A stretch of 64,000 nt of DNA from Bacillota bacterium. GTDB lineage: Bacteria > Bacillota > Clostridia > Lachnospirales > Cellulosilyticaceae. The stretch spans positions 186,001-250,000 of the forward strand of contig JAEZJJ010000033.1 in NCBI GenBank assembly GCA_023436395.1. The letters run 5' to 3'. Made by a program: the position numbers and the translations under genes. The notes beneath the pieces are model-generated. The model did not search any database and had not been told where the DNA came from. It worked only from the letters and a program-made list of their open reading frames with translations. Position 1 is the first letter of the stretch; each line of letters starts with the position of its first letter. This document shows, one piece after another, positions 25,452 to 33,108 of this stretch.

Positions 25452-25982
25452 ATGCAACTAGTATGCCAAGGGATAAATAATTGCAAGGCTAAGCAAGTAT
25501 TTTATTTTTATGAGTTTAAGGCTTCTAAGTGGGTACTTAAATATCAAGAGGAACTATTAGACCAAGAAGAATTATATGATAGATTAATGACTTCTAATGT
25601 ATGTGTGGATTATGCTATAATTGAATTAAATAGGGTTTATAGAAATACATTCTATGCCTATTCGCCAAATACAATAGTAATCATTTCGCCAATAGCAGTG
25701 TGGCATTTTTTTAGTAGAATGTGGTTAGTAGGTCAAGAAGTTTGTATGGAACTTGCAACTACAATAGAACAAGAAGCACATGTATTTTATGATTATGAGG
25801 CTAATTATACCTTTTTAAAAAATCTCTATGAAATGAATGAACGAGAAGAGGCAGAAAATTATTATGAGCAATGGCAATTAAGTGTTAACCTCAAAGACCA
25901 TATGATGCAATCTTTTATAAGGACAATGGAAACTTTTAAAGAAGAGATTTTTAATTACTTTGTGCTAAAGCATCTACTCTAG
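25452..25982 (+). CDS. Hypothetical protein
   Basis: An unrecognised 176-residue protein. It is rich in aromatic residues (Tyr, Phe, Trp) and acidic residues, with a short hydrophobic stretch around NTIVIISPIAVWHFF but no convincing signal peptide or membrane helix. AAAGAGGTGG precedes the ATG. It stands alone between glgB and the convergent argH and shares a terminator with argH. Codon use matches its neighbours, so it is probably expressed. No function can be proposed. Confidence 0.6.
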   Translation: MQLVCQGINNCKAKQVFYFYEFKASKWVLKYQEELLDQEELYDRLMTSNVCVDYAIIELNRVYRNTFYAYSPNTIVIISPIAVWHFFSRMWLVGQEVCMELATTIEQEAHVFYDYEANYTFLKNLYEMNEREEAENYYEQWQLSVNLKDHMMQSFIRTMETFKEEIFNYFVLKHLL

Positions 25983-26046
25983 ATGGTAGTGTAATTAGTT
26001 TTGTGTCTTATGAAATAATGGTTAAGGAGCAATTTTACCATATAAT

Positions 26047-26092
26047 AAAAACCAGAAATACTAGTTTTTTCAGTTCTAGTCATTTCTGGTTT
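26047..26092. terminator. Bidirectional terminator between the hypothetical gene and argH
   Basis: The stem AAACCAGAAAT with ATTTCTGGTTT continues as ACTAG with CTAGT, with a T-run on one side and an A-run on the other. It serves both convergent genes. Confidence 0.75.
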
Positions 26093-26105
26093 ATGTATTT
26101 TATGC

Positions 26106-27476
26106 TTATTGTAGCCACTGTAAGGCATTCATAATATGAGCATTGACAGCAGTTTCACTTGGACCACCTTTTACTTGACGTTCGTTGACGCAGGTCTTAA
26201 GGGAAATAGCTTCATAAATATCTTCTTCAAAGATAGGATGAATGCTTTGATAAGTTGCAAGAGGAAGCTCTTCTAGTGTGGTCTTTAAGTTGACGCAATG
26301 AAGAACGAGTTTGCCAATGACTTCATGAGCATCTCTAAAAGCAAGTCCCTTTTTAACTAAATAATCTGCGGCATCAGTAGCATTTGTAAAACCTCCTGAA
26401 GCAGCAGTATACATATGAGATTTACAAACATGCATAGTTTTAATCATTTGTGTAAAAATTGGAAGACACATTTTAAGCGTGTCTATACTGTCAAATAAGC
26501 GTTCTTTATCTTCTTGCATATCTTTATTATAGGCTAATGGTAAACCTTTCATAGTTGTTAATAAGCTCATTAAATTACCATATACGCGGCCTGTTTTACC
26601 GCGAACGAGTTCAGCAATATCTGGATTCTTTTTCTGTGGCATAATAGAACTGCCTGTGCTATAGGCATCGTCTAATTCTATAAAGTGAAATTCATGACTA
26701 CTCCATAAAATAATTTCTTCACTGAAACGACTGAGGTGCATCATTAAAGTGGAAAGGGTATAGAGTAAATCAAGACAAAAATCGCGATCTGAAACACCGT
26801 CTATACTGTTCTCACAGATGCCAACAAAATCAAGACTTTTTGCCACTGCATCACGATCCAAAGGATAAGTTGTTGTGGCTAATGCCCCGCTGCCTAGAGG
26901 TAAGAAGTTAGTGTTCTCATAAGTAAATACTAGACGTTTGAAATCACGTTTAAACATTTCAAAGTAGGCCATAAGATGATGAGCAAAAGTAATGGGTTGT
27001 GCACGTTGTAGATGCGTGTAGCCTGGCATAATAGTTCCAGTATGTTCCTTAGCGAGTGAGACAATTGTTCCCATGAGTTCTTTAAGCATGGCTTGAAGGA
27101 TAATTATTTCATCACGTGCATAAAGTCTTACGTCAAGGGCTACTTGATCATTACGACTACGTCCTGTATGCATTTTCTTTGCAACATCACCAATACGATG
27201 AATGAGTAAGGATTCAATGTTCATATGAATATCTTCCATTTTTTCATCGAAAGTAATATCACCATTTTCTATATCTTCTAAAAGGGTTTTTAGACCAGTA
27301 ATAATTTCTTCACTTTCAGAAAGAGATATAATATTTTGAACACCTAACATATGTACATGTGCAATGCTACCTATAATATCTTGTCTATAAAGTCGCTGGT
27401 CAAATGAAATAGATGAGTTAAAATGATCTGTAAGTTGATCGGTTTCTTTAGCAAATCTGCCTCCCCATAGTTTCAT
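26106..27476 (-). CDS. argH: Argininosuccinate lyase
   Basis: Cleaves argininosuccinate to arginine and fumarate, the last step of arginine synthesis. The 456-residue protein starts MKLWGGRFAKETDQL and carries the fumarase/lyase superfamily signature GSSIMPQKKNPD near residue 279, with TGRSRNDQ near 107 and GYTHLQRAQP near 155. The start has AAGGAGG upstream on the minus strand. It follows argG by 127 nt, with a hairpin between the genes, so argH may be partly uncoupled from argG. Confidence 0.96.
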   Translation of the reverse strand: MKLWGGRFAKETDQLTDHFNSSISFDQRLYRQDIIGSIAHVHMLGVQNIISLSESEEIITGLKTLLEDIENGDITFDEKMEDIHMNIESLLIHRIGDVAKKMHTGRSRNDQVALDVRLYARDEIIILQAMLKELMGTIVSLAKEHTGTIMPGYTHLQRAQPITFAHHLMAYFEMFKRDFKRLVFTYENTNFLPLGSGALATTTYPLDRDAVAKSLDFVGICENSIDGVSDRDFCLDLLYTLSTLMMHLSRFSEEIILWSSHEFHFIELDDAYSTGSSIMPQKKNPDIAELVRGKTGRVYGNLMSLLTTMKGLPLAYNKDMQEDKERLFDSIDTLKMCLPIFTQMIKTMHVCKSHMYTAASGGFTNATDAADYLVKKGLAFRDAHEVIGKLVLHCVNLKTTLEELPLATYQSIHPIFEEDIYEAISLKTCVNERQVKGGPSETAVNAHIMNALQWLQ

Positions 27477-27538
27477 AGAGGTCCTCCTTAAATAATATGA
27501 ATTGAGTTATTTGATGATGTAACCTAATTATAAAGTAG

Positions 27539-27580
27539 AAGAGTGTTACAAAACTGATTAAGATAGTTTTGAACACTCTT
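27539..27580 (-). terminator. Hairpin between argG and argH, possible partial terminator
   Basis: AAGAGTGTTACAAAACT (27539-27555) is complementary to AGTTTTGAACACTCTT (27565-27580) with one bulged base. The downstream U-tract on the minus strand is poor, so it may attenuate or stabilise rather than stop transcription. Confidence 0.5.
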
Positions 27581-27603
27581 TAATTAAAAAGATTATGTGT
27601 TTA

Positions 27604-28812
27604 TTATTTATTCATTTCTGCAGCTTTAAGAGCACGTACACGAAGTGGTAGTCCATAAAGTGTAATAAATCCACCAGCATCTTTATGATCGTAAAGATCA
27701 CCAGTTGTAAAACTTGCTAGTGCCTCACTATAGAGTGAGAATGGAGAAGAAGCACCTTGTGGAATAATATTACCTTTATAAAGTTTTAATTTAACTTCTC
27801 CAGTAACAACTTGTTGGGTACTTGTTACAAAAGCTTGAAGAGCTTCACGAAGTGGGGTGAACCATTTACCATTATAGATAAGATCTGCAAATTCTAAAGC
27901 AATTTCTTGTTTGTAACGGTAAGTTTCACGATCTAAAGTAAGGTGTTCTAATTCTTCATGTGCTTTATAAAGAATTGTACCACCTGGTGTTTCATAAACA
28001 CCACGAGATTTCATACCTACTACGCGATTTTCAACAATATCTTCAATACCAATACCATTAGCACCACCTAATTCATTTAATCTTTCAAGAAGAGCAGAAG
28101 GTTCCATTTCTATACCATCTAAATGTGTTGGAACACCTTGGTTAAATGTTAAAGTAATCATTGTAGCTTTGTCAGGAGCTTGTTCAGGAGAAACACCTAA
28201 TTTAAGAAGGGTTTCGTAATTTGGAGCATTCCAAGGATCTTCTAGTTCAAGACCTTCGTGTGAAATATGCCACATATTACGGTCACGGCTATAACTATCT
28301 TCTTTTTTCATTGGGACAGGTAAACCACGTTTTTCGAGGTATTCAATTTCCTCTTCACGAGAAGAAATATCCCAAATACGCCATGGTGCAATGACCTTAA
28401 TGTGTGGAGCAAGTGCAGCAATACCTAATTCAAAACGGATTTGATCGTTACCTTTACCTGTACAACCATGACAAATAGCCACAGCATCTTCTTTAAGAGC
28501 AACATTTACTAAAGTTTTTGCAATAACCGCACGAGCAATAGAAGTACCTAGATAATATTTAGATTCGTAGATTGCACCAGACTGAATCATAGGAAAAACA
28601 TATTCTCTCATAAATTCATCTTTTACATTTTCCACATAGACTTTACTTACGCCCATTGAAAGAGCTCTTTCCTCAAGACCCTCTAGCTCAGCATCTTGAC
28701 CTACATTTATACATACGGCAATTACTTCATAATCATAATTTTCTTTAAGCCATGGAATGATAACAGAAGTATCTAAACCTCCCGAATAAGCTAAAACAAC
28801 TTTTTCTTTCAT
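27604..28812 (-). CDS. argG: Argininosuccinate synthase
   Basis: Joins citrulline and aspartate using ATP. At 402 residues it has the normal length. The N-terminal PP-loop motif AYSGGLDTSV is near residue 9, with HGCTGKGNDQIRFE near 115 and the substrate-binding EDSYSRDRNMWHIS near 170. AAAGGAGG lies 7-9 nt before the ATG on the minus strand. It is first in the argG-argH unit and follows a promoter overlapped by an ARG-box-like palindrome, suggesting repression by arginine-bound ArgR. Confidence 0.97.
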   Translation of the reverse strand: MKEKVVLAYSGGLDTSVIIPWLKENYDYEVIAVCINVGQDAELEGLEERALSMGVSKVYVENVKDEFMREYVFPMIQSGAIYESKYYLGTSIARAVIAKTLVNVALKEDAVAICHGCTGKGNDQIRFELGIAALAPHIKVIAPWRIWDISSREEEIEYLEKRGLPVPMKKEDSYSRDRNMWHISHEGLELEDPWNAPNYETLLKLGVSPEQAPDKATMITLTFNQGVPTHLDGIEMEPSALLERLNELGGANGIGIEDIVENRVVGMKSRGVYETPGGTILYKAHEELEHLTLDRETYRYKQEIALEFADLIYNGKWFTPLREALQAFVTSTQQVVTGEVKLKLYKGNIIPQGASSPFSLYSEALASFTTGDLYDHKDAGGFITLYGLPLRVRALKAAEMNK

Positions 28813-28841
28813 GATTAATCCTCCTTTAATTATTCAATATA

Positions 28842-28855
28842 TGTATAATTATACA
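28842..28855. promoter_or_regulatory. ARG-box-like operator (ArgR)
   Basis: Perfect palindrome TGTATAATTATACA. It fits the ARG box pattern TGnATWWWWATnCA symmetrically and overlaps the argG -10 element. ArgR binding is inferred from pattern and position. Confidence 0.5.
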
Positions 28856-28875
28856 ATTACACAAACATATTTCAA
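28848..28875 (-). promoter_or_regulatory. argG promoter
   Basis: On the minus strand: TTGAAA (28875-28870), 16-nt spacer, TATAAT (28853-28848). The transcript would start about 30 nt before the argG ATG. Confidence 0.55.
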
Positions 28876-29086
28876 TACTTTTTTGAAAAATAATATGAGT
28901 GATATTAAATATTATATAATAAAGAAATAAAAATAAAAATATATTTATTGAAAATATTAAAAATAAATAGGGTTTGTTATTTACAATAAAAACATATTTG
29001 TGAGTTATTATGAATACATAGAAAAAGTGGGTTATTTGTAGTATAATAAAAATAATTAAATATTTATTCAAGGAGGACATAATAGA

Positions 29087-29728
29087 ATGTCAGGTTTTTT
29101 TGATTTAGATGCTCCAATTTGGGGTTGGATGAATGAAATTGCGGATATAGTTATTCTATCTCTATTATGGTGGATTTGTGGGTGTGGTATTATTACATTA
29201 GGTGCGTCAACAACATCAGTTTTTTATGTATTGGGTAAAAAAGTAAGAAAAGAACAAACATACGTGGTTGCAGATTTCTTTAAGAGTTTTAAACAAAACT
29301 TTAAGCAAAGTATACCTCTTACAATTGTTTATGTAATTGCAGCTGTAAGTTGTTTTCTTTATGGCATACTACTAGTTGAGGGCGTTCTTAATCCAGAACG
29401 TTCTAGTATGTTAAAGTTTGTTATACCTCTGACAGTTGTGATTGTATTTGAATTCTGGAATTACAGTACATATTTATGGGCAGTATTTTCACGTTTTGAT
29501 ATGAAAACAAAGTCACTATGCAAAACATCATTTGTAATGACACACAAACATTTACTTACAACACTTGCCAATACTTTACTATTAGGAATAGCAGTTTTTT
29601 TGATCCTAAAATATCCATTTTTAATAATAGTTGCACCAGGACTAATTATTTTAGGGCAATCACTCTTGCTGCAGAATCTCTTTTCTCATTATATTACTTC
29701 AAATGAAGAGGTAAGTCATGAGGACTAA
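29087..29728 (+). CDS. YesL-like (DUF624) membrane protein
   Basis: A 213-residue protein with about five hydrophobic segments. The N-terminal pattern is FFDLDAPIWGWMNEIADIVI, then LWWICGCGIITLGASTTSVFYV. This matches the DUF624/YesL family, which often lies near sugar transport or carbohydrate-use genes and has no proven activity. TCAAGGAGGAC precedes the ATG. Here it stands alone, with a hairpin terminator about 80 nt after it. Confidence 0.75.
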   Translation: MSGFFDLDAPIWGWMNEIADIVILSLLWWICGCGIITLGASTTSVFYVLGKKVRKEQTYVVADFFKSFKQNFKQSIPLTIVYVIAAVSCFLYGILLVEGVLNPERSSMLKFVIPLTVVIVFEFWNYSTYLWAVFSRFDMKTKSLCKTSFVMTHKHLLTTLANTLLLGIAVFLILKYPFLIIVAPGLIILGQSLLLQNLFSHYITSNEEVSHED

Positions 29729-29809
29729 GTGCAATGATGAATGAAGGATGTATATAGGTAGGATGGATCCATAGTTTAAAAGGCAACTATTAATGGAAGA
29801 GTAATAAGA

Positions 29810-29856
29810 AAAGGGTTATAGAACTAGATTCAAATAATTAGTTTTATGACTCTTTT
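29810..29856 (+). terminator. Terminator after the YesL-like gene
   Basis: AAGGGTTATAGAACTA pairs, with several G-U pairs, with TAGTTTTATGACTCTTTT, which also forms the start of the U-tract. Confidence 0.6.
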
Positions 29857-29951
29857 ATTCATAATTAAAATATAAACTATATGTATAAAGATATTTAAAT
29901 TATTTTCATAAAAGGGAGTTATACTATCTTTATATAGAAAGAGGTGAAAAA

Positions 29952-30299
29952 ATGGTTATTGATTTTATGATTAATATTATATTAGTGATAGGTTTAGTGA
30001 GTTTATTTAATTTAACACGCTATATATTTAAAATAAGAAAATTAATTAAAAAATACAAGGATAATCCTAACATTGAAGGAATTACCATTATAAATGGTGA
30101 GGTTAGAGTTATTGAGAAGCAACAACTAAAAGAAGGACAGTTAGTACAAGAACAAAAGGTCGAAAATGTTATAGACCCTGTATGTTATAAGGAAGTAGAA
30201 AAGAAAAGCGCATATCGTGTTATAAAAGCAGGTAAAGAGTATTTTTTCTGCTCATGGGAATGTAGGGAAAAGTTTTTAGCACAAAAAGAAGGTATATAA
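29952..30299 (+). CDS. Membrane-anchored YHS-domain protein
   Basis: A 115-residue protein with one N-terminal membrane helix (residues about 2-22) and a basic segment RKLIKKYK. The C-terminal YHS-type metal-binding domain (about 76-112) has cysteines in DPVCYKEV and FFCSWECREKF. YHS domains are found in copper and heavy-metal transporters and may bind metal. AGAGGTG precedes the ATG. The stop lies inside a terminator hairpin. No metal transporter is next to it. Confidence 0.75.
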   Translation: MVIDFMINIILVIGLVSLFNLTRYIFKIRKLIKKYKDNPNIEGITIINGEVRVIEKQQLKEGQLVQEQKVENVIDPVCYKEVEKKSAYRVIKAGKEYFFCSWECREKFLAQKEGI

Positions 30300-30315
30300 T
30301 CATACCTTCTTTTTG
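30282..30315 (+). terminator. Terminator overlapping the YHS gene stop
   Basis: The stem CAAAAAGAAGGTAT with ATACCTTCTTTTTG is perfect and its left arm is coding. The right arm supplies the T-run. Confidence 0.8.
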
Positions 30316-30448
30316 CTTGGTAAATTGCTGTATGGGTTCCTAGTGATAAGTGGACTGAGCAAGTGATATTAAAGAATTAGTGGGAAGTTTATTTAAGTTG
30401 TAGAAAGAACATGGTACAATTAAACTAAAAAATAAGGTAGGGAATACT

Positions 30449-31678
30449 ATGAATGGAGAAATTATTGCAATAGGAAATGAGGTAGTGAAAGGGCATGTGG
30501 TTAATACTAATGCAGCCTATATTGCAAGAAAACTTGAAGAACTTGGTATAAGTGTAGACTATCATAGTACGGTTAAAGATGATCCTACAGCTATTAAAGA
30601 AACATTTAGTCAGGCAATGATGCGTAGTCGTTATATTGTAATTACTGGTGGGTTAGGCCCGACAAAAGATGACTTAACAAAAGAGGCTATTTGTGAAGTA
30701 ATAGGTATGCCCATGTATATTAGAGAAGAGTTACTTGAAAAGATTAAAGCACACTTTGAAAAAGTAAATAAGGTAATGCCAGATATTAATAAAAAACAAG
30801 CAGTCTTTCCAAATGAAGCCTATATACTTAAGAATGTATATGGAACAGCTCCAGGGTGTGTAATAGCTTATCAAGGAAGAGAAATTATATTGCTTCCTGG
30901 GCCGCCTTCAGAATTATACCCAATGATAGAAAATGAATTAGTACCCTATTTGACAAAAAAGCAACAACTTTATAGTGAAACGCTAGATATTAAGCTTTTT
31001 GGGATGTCAGAAAGTGAAGTAGCAATACTACTTTCTGATTTACTTCAAGAATCTAATGAGGGAAGTATGGCTACTTATGTAGGTGAATATGAAATTATTG
31101 TAAGAATTGCTGGATGGCATAAGGAAAAGAAGAAAGTAAAAGAGTTTATTTCACAAAATCAAAAACAAGTAGAAGGACGTTTGGAAAAGTTTGTTATTGG
31201 CTATAATCAAGATAGACTTGAAGACAAAATTGTGAAGTGTTTGCTTGATAGTCAAAAAACAATTGCAACAGTTGAATCTTGTACAGGAGGGATGCTTGCT
31301 CAAACATTAGTGAATTGTGAAGGCGTATCGGCATGTTTTAATGAAGGAATTGTAACCTATAGCAATCAGGCTAAAATGAAATATGTAGGAGTTAAAGAGG
31401 AAACGCTTCTAAAAGTTGGAGCAGTAAGTAGGGAAACTGCTAAGGAGATGGCAGAAGGAATTAGAAAACAAGCTGGAGCAGATATAGGACTGTCCACTAC
31501 AGGAATAGCAGGACCTGGAGGTGGTACTGAAGAAAAGCCTGTAGGATTAGTTTATATAGGAATTGCATCAGAAAATGAAACAGATGTGTATGAACTTCAT
31601 CTAAGTGGCTCAAGACAGGAGATTAGGGAAAAAACAGTAAAGAATGTTTTATTTCAACTTTATCAATTTTTTAAATAA
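30449..31678 (+). CDS. cinA: CinA-family protein (nicotinamide-nucleotide amidase / ADP-ribose pyrophosphatase type)
   Basis: A 409-residue protein with an N-terminal MoaB/MogA-like COG1058 domain: EIIAIGNEVVKGHVVNTN, then VITGGLGPTKDDLTKEA near residue 64 and LLPGPPSEL near 150. A C-terminal CinA amidase domain follows from about 255, with ATVESCTGGMLAQ and STTGIAGPGGG. The family recycles pyridine nucleotides and was first linked to competence. The cinA-recA-rny order is conserved in Firmicutes. AGGTAGGG precedes the start. Confidence 0.92.
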   Translation: MNGEIIAIGNEVVKGHVVNTNAAYIARKLEELGISVDYHSTVKDDPTAIKETFSQAMMRSRYIVITGGLGPTKDDLTKEAICEVIGMPMYIREELLEKIKAHFEKVNKVMPDINKKQAVFPNEAYILKNVYGTAPGCVIAYQGREIILLPGPPSELYPMIENELVPYLTKKQQLYSETLDIKLFGMSESEVAILLSDLLQESNEGSMATYVGEYEIIVRIAGWHKEKKKVKEFISQNQKQVEGRLEKFVIGYNQDRLEDKIVKCLLDSQKTIATVESCTGGMLAQTLVNCEGVSACFNEGIVTYSNQAKMKYVGVKEETLLKVGAVSRETAKEMAEGIRKQAGADIGLSTTGIAGPGGGTEEKPVGLVYIGIASENETDVYELHLSGSRQEIREKTVKNVLFQLYQFFK

Positions 31679-31685
31679 AAATGAC

Positions 31686-31714
31686 TTGCTATCTGAAAGA
31701 AGTTTGGGTATAAT
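31686..31714 (+). promoter_or_regulatory. recA promoter
   Basis: TTGCTA (31686-31691), 17-nt spacer, TATAAT (31709-31714), just after the cinA stop. It allows recA to be transcribed independently of cinA. Confidence 0.65.
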
Positions 31715-31720
31715 AAATAC

Positions 31721-31734
31721 AGAACAAATGTTCG
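31721..31734. promoter_or_regulatory. LexA (SOS) box at recA
   Basis: AGAACAAATGTTCG, read on the other strand as CGAACATTTGTTCT, matches 12 of 14 positions of the Gram-positive LexA consensus CGAACRNRYGTTYC. It covers the predicted transcript start, a good operator position. Confidence 0.7.
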
Positions 31735-31755
31735 ATATATAATGAGGTGATAATA

Positions 31756-32799
31756 ATGAATGAAGAATCAAAGAAAGCACTAGATGCTGCTATTTCACAG
31801 ATACAGAAACAATTTGGTAAGGGTTCTATTATGAAGTTAGGGGAGGCAACAGATACAAATGTTCACACTTTTCCAACGGGATCTTTAAGTTTAGATATTG
31901 CACTAGGTGTAGGTGGTCTTCCTAAAGGGAGAATTGTAGAAATTTATGGACCAGAGTCTTCTGGTAAAACAACTGTTACATTGCATATGATTGCAGAGGT
32001 ACAGAAACAAGGTGGGATAGCTGCATTCATAGATGCTGAGCATGCTTTAGATCCGGCTTATGCAGCTAAATTAGGAGTCAATATTGATGAGTTATATATT
32101 TCACAGCCTGATAATGGTGAACAGGCTCTTGAAATTGCAGAAACAATGGTGCGTTCCGGGGCTATTGATATCATTGTAGTAGACTCAGTAGCTGCCCTTG
32201 TTCCTAGAGCAGAGATAGAAGGGGATATGGGAGACTCTCATATGGGGTTACAAGCCAGACTTATGTCTCAAGCACTTAGAAAATTGACAGGTGTTATTAA
32301 TAAATCAAAATGTACTGTTATTTTTATCAATCAGCTTCGTGAAAAAGTAGGGGTTATGTTTGGAAGTAATGAGACGACTACAGGAGGGCGTGCTCTTAAA
32401 TTCTATGCTTCTGTACGCCTGGATGTACGTAAAATTGAGACTTTAAAACAGAGTAATGAATTTATTGGAAGTCGTACTCGTGTTAAAGTTGTTAAGAATA
32501 AAGTGGCACCCCCTTTTCAACAAGCTGAATTTGATATTATGTATGGAGAAGGAATTTCTAAAGAAGGTGATGTACTAGATTTAGCAGCTAATATTGACAT
32601 TATCAATAAAAGTGGAGCATGGTATTCCTATGGAGATTTGCGTTTGGGACAAGGTAGGGAAAATGCAAAAATTTATATTAAAGAAAATCCTGAATTGTTA
32701 TTAGAAATTGAGAATAAGGTTAGAAATCATTATGGTTTAAAAGCATTGGATGAAAAAGGAACAAATGAAGTAATAGAAGAAAATCCGTTGATTGATTAG
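31756..32799 (+). CDS. recA: Recombinase RecA
   Basis: Forms filaments on single-stranded DNA, drives strand exchange and stimulates LexA self-cleavage. The 347-residue protein has the Walker A motif GPESSGKTTVTL near residue 67, VVDSVAALVPRAEIEGDMGD near 141-160 and INQLREKVGVMFG near 193. The ATG at 31756 has GAGGTGAT upstream; the in-frame GTG at 31747 is part of that SD. It sits between cinA and rny and is followed by its own terminator. No intein is present. Confidence 0.98.
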   Translation: MNEESKKALDAAISQIQKQFGKGSIMKLGEATDTNVHTFPTGSLSLDIALGVGGLPKGRIVEIYGPESSGKTTVTLHMIAEVQKQGGIAAFIDAEHALDPAYAAKLGVNIDELYISQPDNGEQALEIAETMVRSGAIDIIVVDSVAALVPRAEIEGDMGDSHMGLQARLMSQALRKLTGVINKSKCTVIFINQLREKVGVMFGSNETTTGGRALKFYASVRLDVRKIETLKQSNEFIGSRTRVKVVKNKVAPPFQQAEFDIMYGEGISKEGDVLDLAANIDIINKSGAWYSYGDLRLGQGRENAKIYIKENPELLLEIENKVRNHYGLKALDEKGTNEVIEENPLID

Positions 32800-32810
32800 G
32801 AATAGAGGGA

Positions 32811-32835
32811 AGGTGGCCTATAGCCACCTTTTTTG
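32811..32835 (+). terminator. recA terminator
   Basis: AGGTGGC pairs with GCCACCT around a short loop, followed by TTTTTG. Confidence 0.85.
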
Positions 32836-32856
32836 TTTACCCAACATGACATCATT

Positions 32857-32928
32857 TAATGGGTGAAAGTCCCTAGCGTGGGCTGATAGTGACAAACACA
32901 TGGTTTAAGATGAGGGGGGGGTTTTTTT
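32857..32928. other. Possible group II intron remnant and G8T7 tract
   Basis: The motif GGGTGAAAGTCCCTAGCG followed by TGATAGTGAC and ATGGTTTAAG recalls the 5' domain of bacterial group II introns, but only about 60 nt are present and no reverse transcriptase follows. It ends in a run of eight G and seven T (32914-32928). This is a weak call. Confidence 0.2.
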
Positions 32929-33035
32929 CTGAAAATGGTATTTAAACCAAAATACCATAAAAATAAATAAATAGAATATTGTGGTTTATTGTAGACTAAA
33001 AGCGATAAAAACATTGTATTTTCAATAGGCAATGC

Positions 33036-33064
33036 TTGACAGCATTTTTAAAAAGTTATACAAT
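33036..33064 (+). promoter_or_regulatory. rny promoter
   Basis: Perfect TTGACA (33036-33041), 17-nt spacer, TACAAT (33059-33064). The transcript should begin near 33071, which helps exclude the TTG at 33076 as a normal start. Confidence 0.7.
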
Positions 33065-33108
33065 TATGATGTTATTTGCACATTGATAATACTTGGGAGG
33101 TGGTAGAT

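Noticed and set aside
28826..29080. Minus-strand frame of 84 codons upstream of argG, resembling a membrane peptide
   Set aside because: It is made of very AT-rich sequence containing the argG promoter and operator; the hydrophobic composition follows from base composition and there is no SD.
33076..33108. TTG 33076 as the rny start
   Set aside because: It lies about 5 nt from the predicted transcript start, has no SD, and adds residues not typical of RNase Y. The SD at 33095-33100 points further downstream.
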